From Streptomyces sp. NBC_01231 (GTDB lineage Bacteria; Actinomycetota; Actinomycetes; Streptomycetales; Streptomycetaceae): DNA of 64,000 bases. The notes below the pieces were generated by a model. That model was given only the letters and a program-made list of their open reading frames with translations, did no database searches and was not told where the DNA came from. Positions 61,963 through 64,000 of this stretch are shown here, in pieces (positions within the stretch are counted from its first letter, which is position 1; every line of letters begins with the position of its first letter). Made by a program: the position numbers and the translations under genes. The stretch lies in NCBI GenBank assembly GCA_035999765.1, contig CP108521.1, forward strand, positions 186,001 to 250,000, written 5' to 3'.

Positions 61963-62275
61963 GCCTGATCGAGGGTTCACCACCAAAATCCATCTCGTCA
62001 CTGATGGACGATGCCGGCCACTCGCCTTCGTCCTGACACCCGGACACTACGGTGACGGCCCCCAACTCGAGCACGTGCTGCCGCAGATTTCCGTGCCCCG
62101 CCGCGGAGTCGGACGACCTCGCATCCGGCCCGACCATGTCCTGGCGGACAAGGCCTACACATCCCACGACAACCGCCTTTACCTGCGACGACGCGGAATA
62201 CGGCACACCAAACGCGCCTACATCTGCCTCGGAACCGTCACCGTCGCGGCCCTCATGGCCTGTCTCCGCACATGA
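61963..62275 (+). mobile_element. IS5-family transposase C-terminal fragment
   Basis: Encodes PDRGFTTKIHLVTDGRCRPL, AFVLTPGHYGDGPQLEHVLP, RIRPDHVLADKAYTSHDNRL, YLRRRGIRHT, with the second catalytic Asp in LADKAY. The Glu-containing segment is missing and the sequence jumps to the usual C-terminal YICLGTVTVAALMACLRT before the stop. This internal deletion makes it inactive. It runs into the 3' end of the epoxide-hydrolase gene by 58 bp. Confidence 0.75.
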
Positions 62276-63165
62276 TCCAGAAACAGCGCCTGGTGCGTGG
62301 CCAGGAACGGCATGATGACGTCGGCCATCTCGTCGGGTACTTCCTCTGCAAGGTCGTGGCCTGCGTCGAAGGTGTGTCCGGTGACGTGATGGGCCATGAG
62401 CCGCATCTGGGACTCGTTGCGGTCGCCGATGAACGCGGATCCGCCGAGGGCCAGGACCGGGATGTCCAGTTTCTTCTGTGCGGTCTGCCGGTTCTGTTCG
62501 GCGTCTACGAGCATGGCCCGGTAGATGGAGAGCATCGCGCGGATTCCGCCCGGCATCGAGTAGCAGCGCACGTATTCGTCGACCGCGTCGGGGGTGGCGC
62601 TGTCGGGGTGGCTGCGCTCGTACTTGATCATGTAGGTGATCAGCTCGCGCTCGTGTCCGGCGATGAGCATCTCGGGTATGTCCGGCTGGAAGTAGAAGCC
62701 CAGGTGCCACAGGTGCATGCCGCTGGAGACATTCTCGGGGGTGAGGGCTGTGTGGTCCTCGAAGCCGAATCCGGGGAACAGGGCCTCGGCGAACACGAGA
62801 GCGGTGACGTGGTCGCGGTGGCGGGCGGCGAGCTGGTAGCCGATCACCGCTCCCCAGTCCTCGCCCGCCACCGCGTATGTCTCGTGTCCGAGGTAGGTCA
62901 TCAGCTCGGCGATGTCGTCGCTCATCGTCGCGGAGTCGTAGCCGTCCGACGGGCGGGCGGAGTCGCCGAGACCACGAAGGTCGGGGACGACGACGGTGTA
63001 GTGGGGCGTCAGCTTCGGGACGAGGTGGCGCCAGTGGTAGCTGGTCTTGGGCACGCCGTGCAGGAGCACCACTGCGGAGCCGGACCCGGCCGTGCGGTAG
63101 TGCAGACTCGTTCCGTTGACGGCGGCTCGGCCCGTGCGGACGGGTGTTCCGTCATGGTCGAACAT
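62218..63165 (-). CDS. Epoxide-hydrolase-like alpha/beta hydrolase
   Basis: A 315-aa alpha/beta hydrolase. The oxyanion motif is LLHGVPKTSYHWRHLVPKL. The nucleophile region is AVAGEDWGAVIGYQLAARHR, with Asp in place of Ser, as in epoxide hydrolases and haloalkane dehalogenases. The His is probably in FDAGHDLAEEVPDEMADVIM. ATG 63165 is preferred; TTG 63177 is possible. The 3' end overlaps the IS fragment on the other strand, so the last residues may derive from the insertion. Confidence 0.82.
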   Translation of the reverse strand: MFDHDGTPVRTGRAAVNGTSLHYRTAGSGSAVVLLHGVPKTSYHWRHLVPKLTPHYTVVVPDLRGLGDSARPSDGYDSATMSDDIAELMTYLGHETYAVAGEDWGAVIGYQLAARHRDHVTALVFAEALFPGFGFEDHTALTPENVSSGMHLWHLGFYFQPDIPEMLIAGHERELITYMIKYERSHPDSATPDAVDEYVRCYSMPGGIRAMLSIYRAMLVDAEQNRQTAQKKLDIPVLALGGSAFIGDRNESQMRLMAHHVTGHTFDAGHDLAEEVPDEMADVIMPFLATHQALFLDHVRRQAMRAATVTVPRQM

Positions 63166-63206
63166 CAACTTTTCCAACCTTCCTGGTGTACTACGCGATG
63201 CGGGTG

Positions 63207-64000
63207 TCAGTGGGCTTGCGGAGGGCCGACGAGGGTCACCAGGCGGCTGGGTCCGGTGCCGTCAGCGGTCGTCCGGGCAGCGGAATGGCCGACGGGGCGC
63301 AGGGTGACGTTCTCCGGGTAGAGCCGGCCCAGCAGGGCCAGTACGACGAGGTCGTCCTGGCCGGTGGCGTCCAGGGTGACGTCGCCTGCTTGCGTCCACA
63401 CCAGTCCCGGTGCGCACAGTGCGGACCACACAGCTGCGGTGCGGGGCGCGGCATCGGAATGTGCGTCGCCTGCGGCGGGGTCCGGTCGGTGGGCGTAGCG
63501 GTGGCCGCGCAGAGCCTGGCCGAGGTCGGCGCGGGCGGTGGTGCCGTCGTGGGTGATCTCGATGCCGGCGGTGCGGGCACCGTCGGCGACCGGCGCGGTG
63601 ACGGTACGCACGGAGAGTGGGCCGGAGGTGGTGGTGGCGGGCGGCAGGTCCTCGACGAGAGTGCGGGGTGCGGCGTAGTAGTCCAGCAACTCGGCGACAT
63701 ACGTGGTGGTTTCGACGGTGGCCGGGTCGGGACGCCAGGTCAGCAGGTGCCGGGGGGCGGTCAGGGGCGGCTGGTCGAGGACGGCGGGCAGGACGGTGCC
63801 GCCGACGGCGTCGAAGCCGTAGCCGGCCGGGCCGGAGGTGCCGGTGACGGCGTGGCGGGCGAAGGCCACGATGCTGGTGTGCCGGATCTGGCGGACGATG
63901 AGTTCGGTGAGGAACGCGTCGCGGGCCGGTTCGGTGTGCCGCAGTCCGGTCGGGGTGATCAGGAGCGGGACGTCCTGCCAGTTGGTGAAGGGCAGCAGGG
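63207..64000 (-). CDS. Unrecognised protein, cut by the window edge
   Basis: The frame is open from the window end to the stop at 63207, so the N-terminus is missing. Sequence such as LLITPTGLRHTEPARDAFLT, ELIVRQIRHTSIVAFARHAV, YVAELLDYYAAPRTLVEDL, LGQALRGHRYAHRPDPAAG looks coding with good third-position GC. I cannot assign a family. It lies upstream of the epoxide-hydrolase gene on the same strand, 42 bp apart, and may share its operon. Confidence 0.6.
   Translation of the reverse strand, partial: LLPFTNWQDVPLLITPTGLRHTEPARDAFLTELIVRQIRHTSIVAFARHAVTGTSGPAGYGFDAVGGTVLPAVLDQPPLTAPRHLLTWRPDPATVETTTYVAELLDYYAAPRTLVEDLPPATTTSGPLSVRTVTAPVADGARTAGIEITHDGTTARADLGQALRGHRYAHRPDPAAGDAHSDAAPRTAAVWSALCAPGLVWTQAGDVTLDATGQDDLVVLALLGRLYPENVTLRPVGHSAARTTADGTGPSRLVTLVGPPQAH

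Noticed and set aside
1..64000. tRNA or rRNA genes.
   Set aside because: No tRNA-like TTCGA-loop with paired arms and no rRNA-like stretch was noticed on reading; a covariance-model search was not possible.

Overview
The window is high-GC DNA of a Streptomyces-type actinomycete. The evidence is GC-rich codon third positions, many GTG and TTG starts, a SARP activator, three gamma-butyrolactone-receptor-type TetR genes, an HxlR/NmrA pair, a DUF4097 pair, an MMPL pump, remnants of korAB and nrdJ, and IS5-like transposons. No rRNA or tRNA gene and no CRISPR array was seen. The dense mix of intact genes, truncated genes and IS remnants suggests a chromosome arm or another accessory region; this placement is an inference.

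Layout. 0-9 kb: a LysR regulator, a damaged LysE exporter, an IS3 remnant, RidA, a divergent HxlR/NmrA pair, DinB, a LuxR-type remnant, a frame-broken unknown gene coupled to an MFS exporter, and a cysteine-rich protein. 8-15.2 kb: an HTH_38/MarR-like regulator diverges from a DUF4097 gene. A second DUF4097 copy, 4.6 kb away and followed by a GtrA-like membrane gene, carries the same roughly 170-bp upstream array of TTGCAACG-like sites. Between the two lie a TetR/MFS pair with two operators and a second, decayed MFS. 15.4-17.7 kb: an intact MMPL transporter. 17.7-23.8 kb: a decayed signalling island with broken korAB, three receptor-type TetR genes (only one intact), an intact SARP, and a 5'-truncated acyl-CoA carboxylase beta gene. 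24-26 kb: a transposase fragment and a divergent AhpD-like/ECF sigma pair, both with frame damage.

26.3-34.3 kb is the best-preserved block: a FadR-type GntR regulator diverges from a proline-iminopeptidase-like hydrolase followed by a complete dipeptide/oligopeptide ABC importer (lipoprotein, two permeases, two ATPases), mostly translationally coupled. This looks like peptide uptake and hydrolysis under GntR control. 34.3-36.2 kb is a unit bounded by matching inverted ends and 5-bp direct repeats, holding an aminoglycoside-phosphotransferase-like gene and an IS5-type transposase with an in-frame stop. 36.3-42.2 kb is a patchwork: IS701-like scraps, an orphan SUKH-4-like immunity gene, a methyltransferase-ASCH-NUDIX fusion, a second methyltransferase, a broken GGDEF protein, a truncated ASCH ORF and a dehydrogenase fragment. 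42.3-48.6 kb: a secreted beta-propeller protein, an nrdJ scrap, a divergent alpha/beta hydrolase/TetR pair around a large palindrome, an IS5-like element, and an MFS exporter.

48.8-54.7 kb is a minus-strand cluster: XRE regulator, ImmA/IrrE-like HExxH protein, MAB_1171c-like membrane protein, FAD monooxygenase, and a damaged acyl-CoA oxidase/dehydrogenase. Two identical palindromes 21 bp apart lie upstream. This is the most system-like unit in the window. 54.8-55.8 kb holds integrase and beta-lactamase-family remnants and a 23-bp tandem repeat. 55.9-61.5 kb is an intact minus-strand set: NarL-type histidine kinase, response regulator, ABC ATPase and FtsX/MacB-type permease, probably a cell-envelope stress or antimicrobial-response system. 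The right edge has a transposase fragment, an epoxide-hydrolase-like gene and an unknown gene cut by the window end.

Many genes have single-base frame breaks, some next to G or C runs, so part of this damage could be sequence error. Large deletions and truncations, which base-level error cannot explain, show that real decay is also present.
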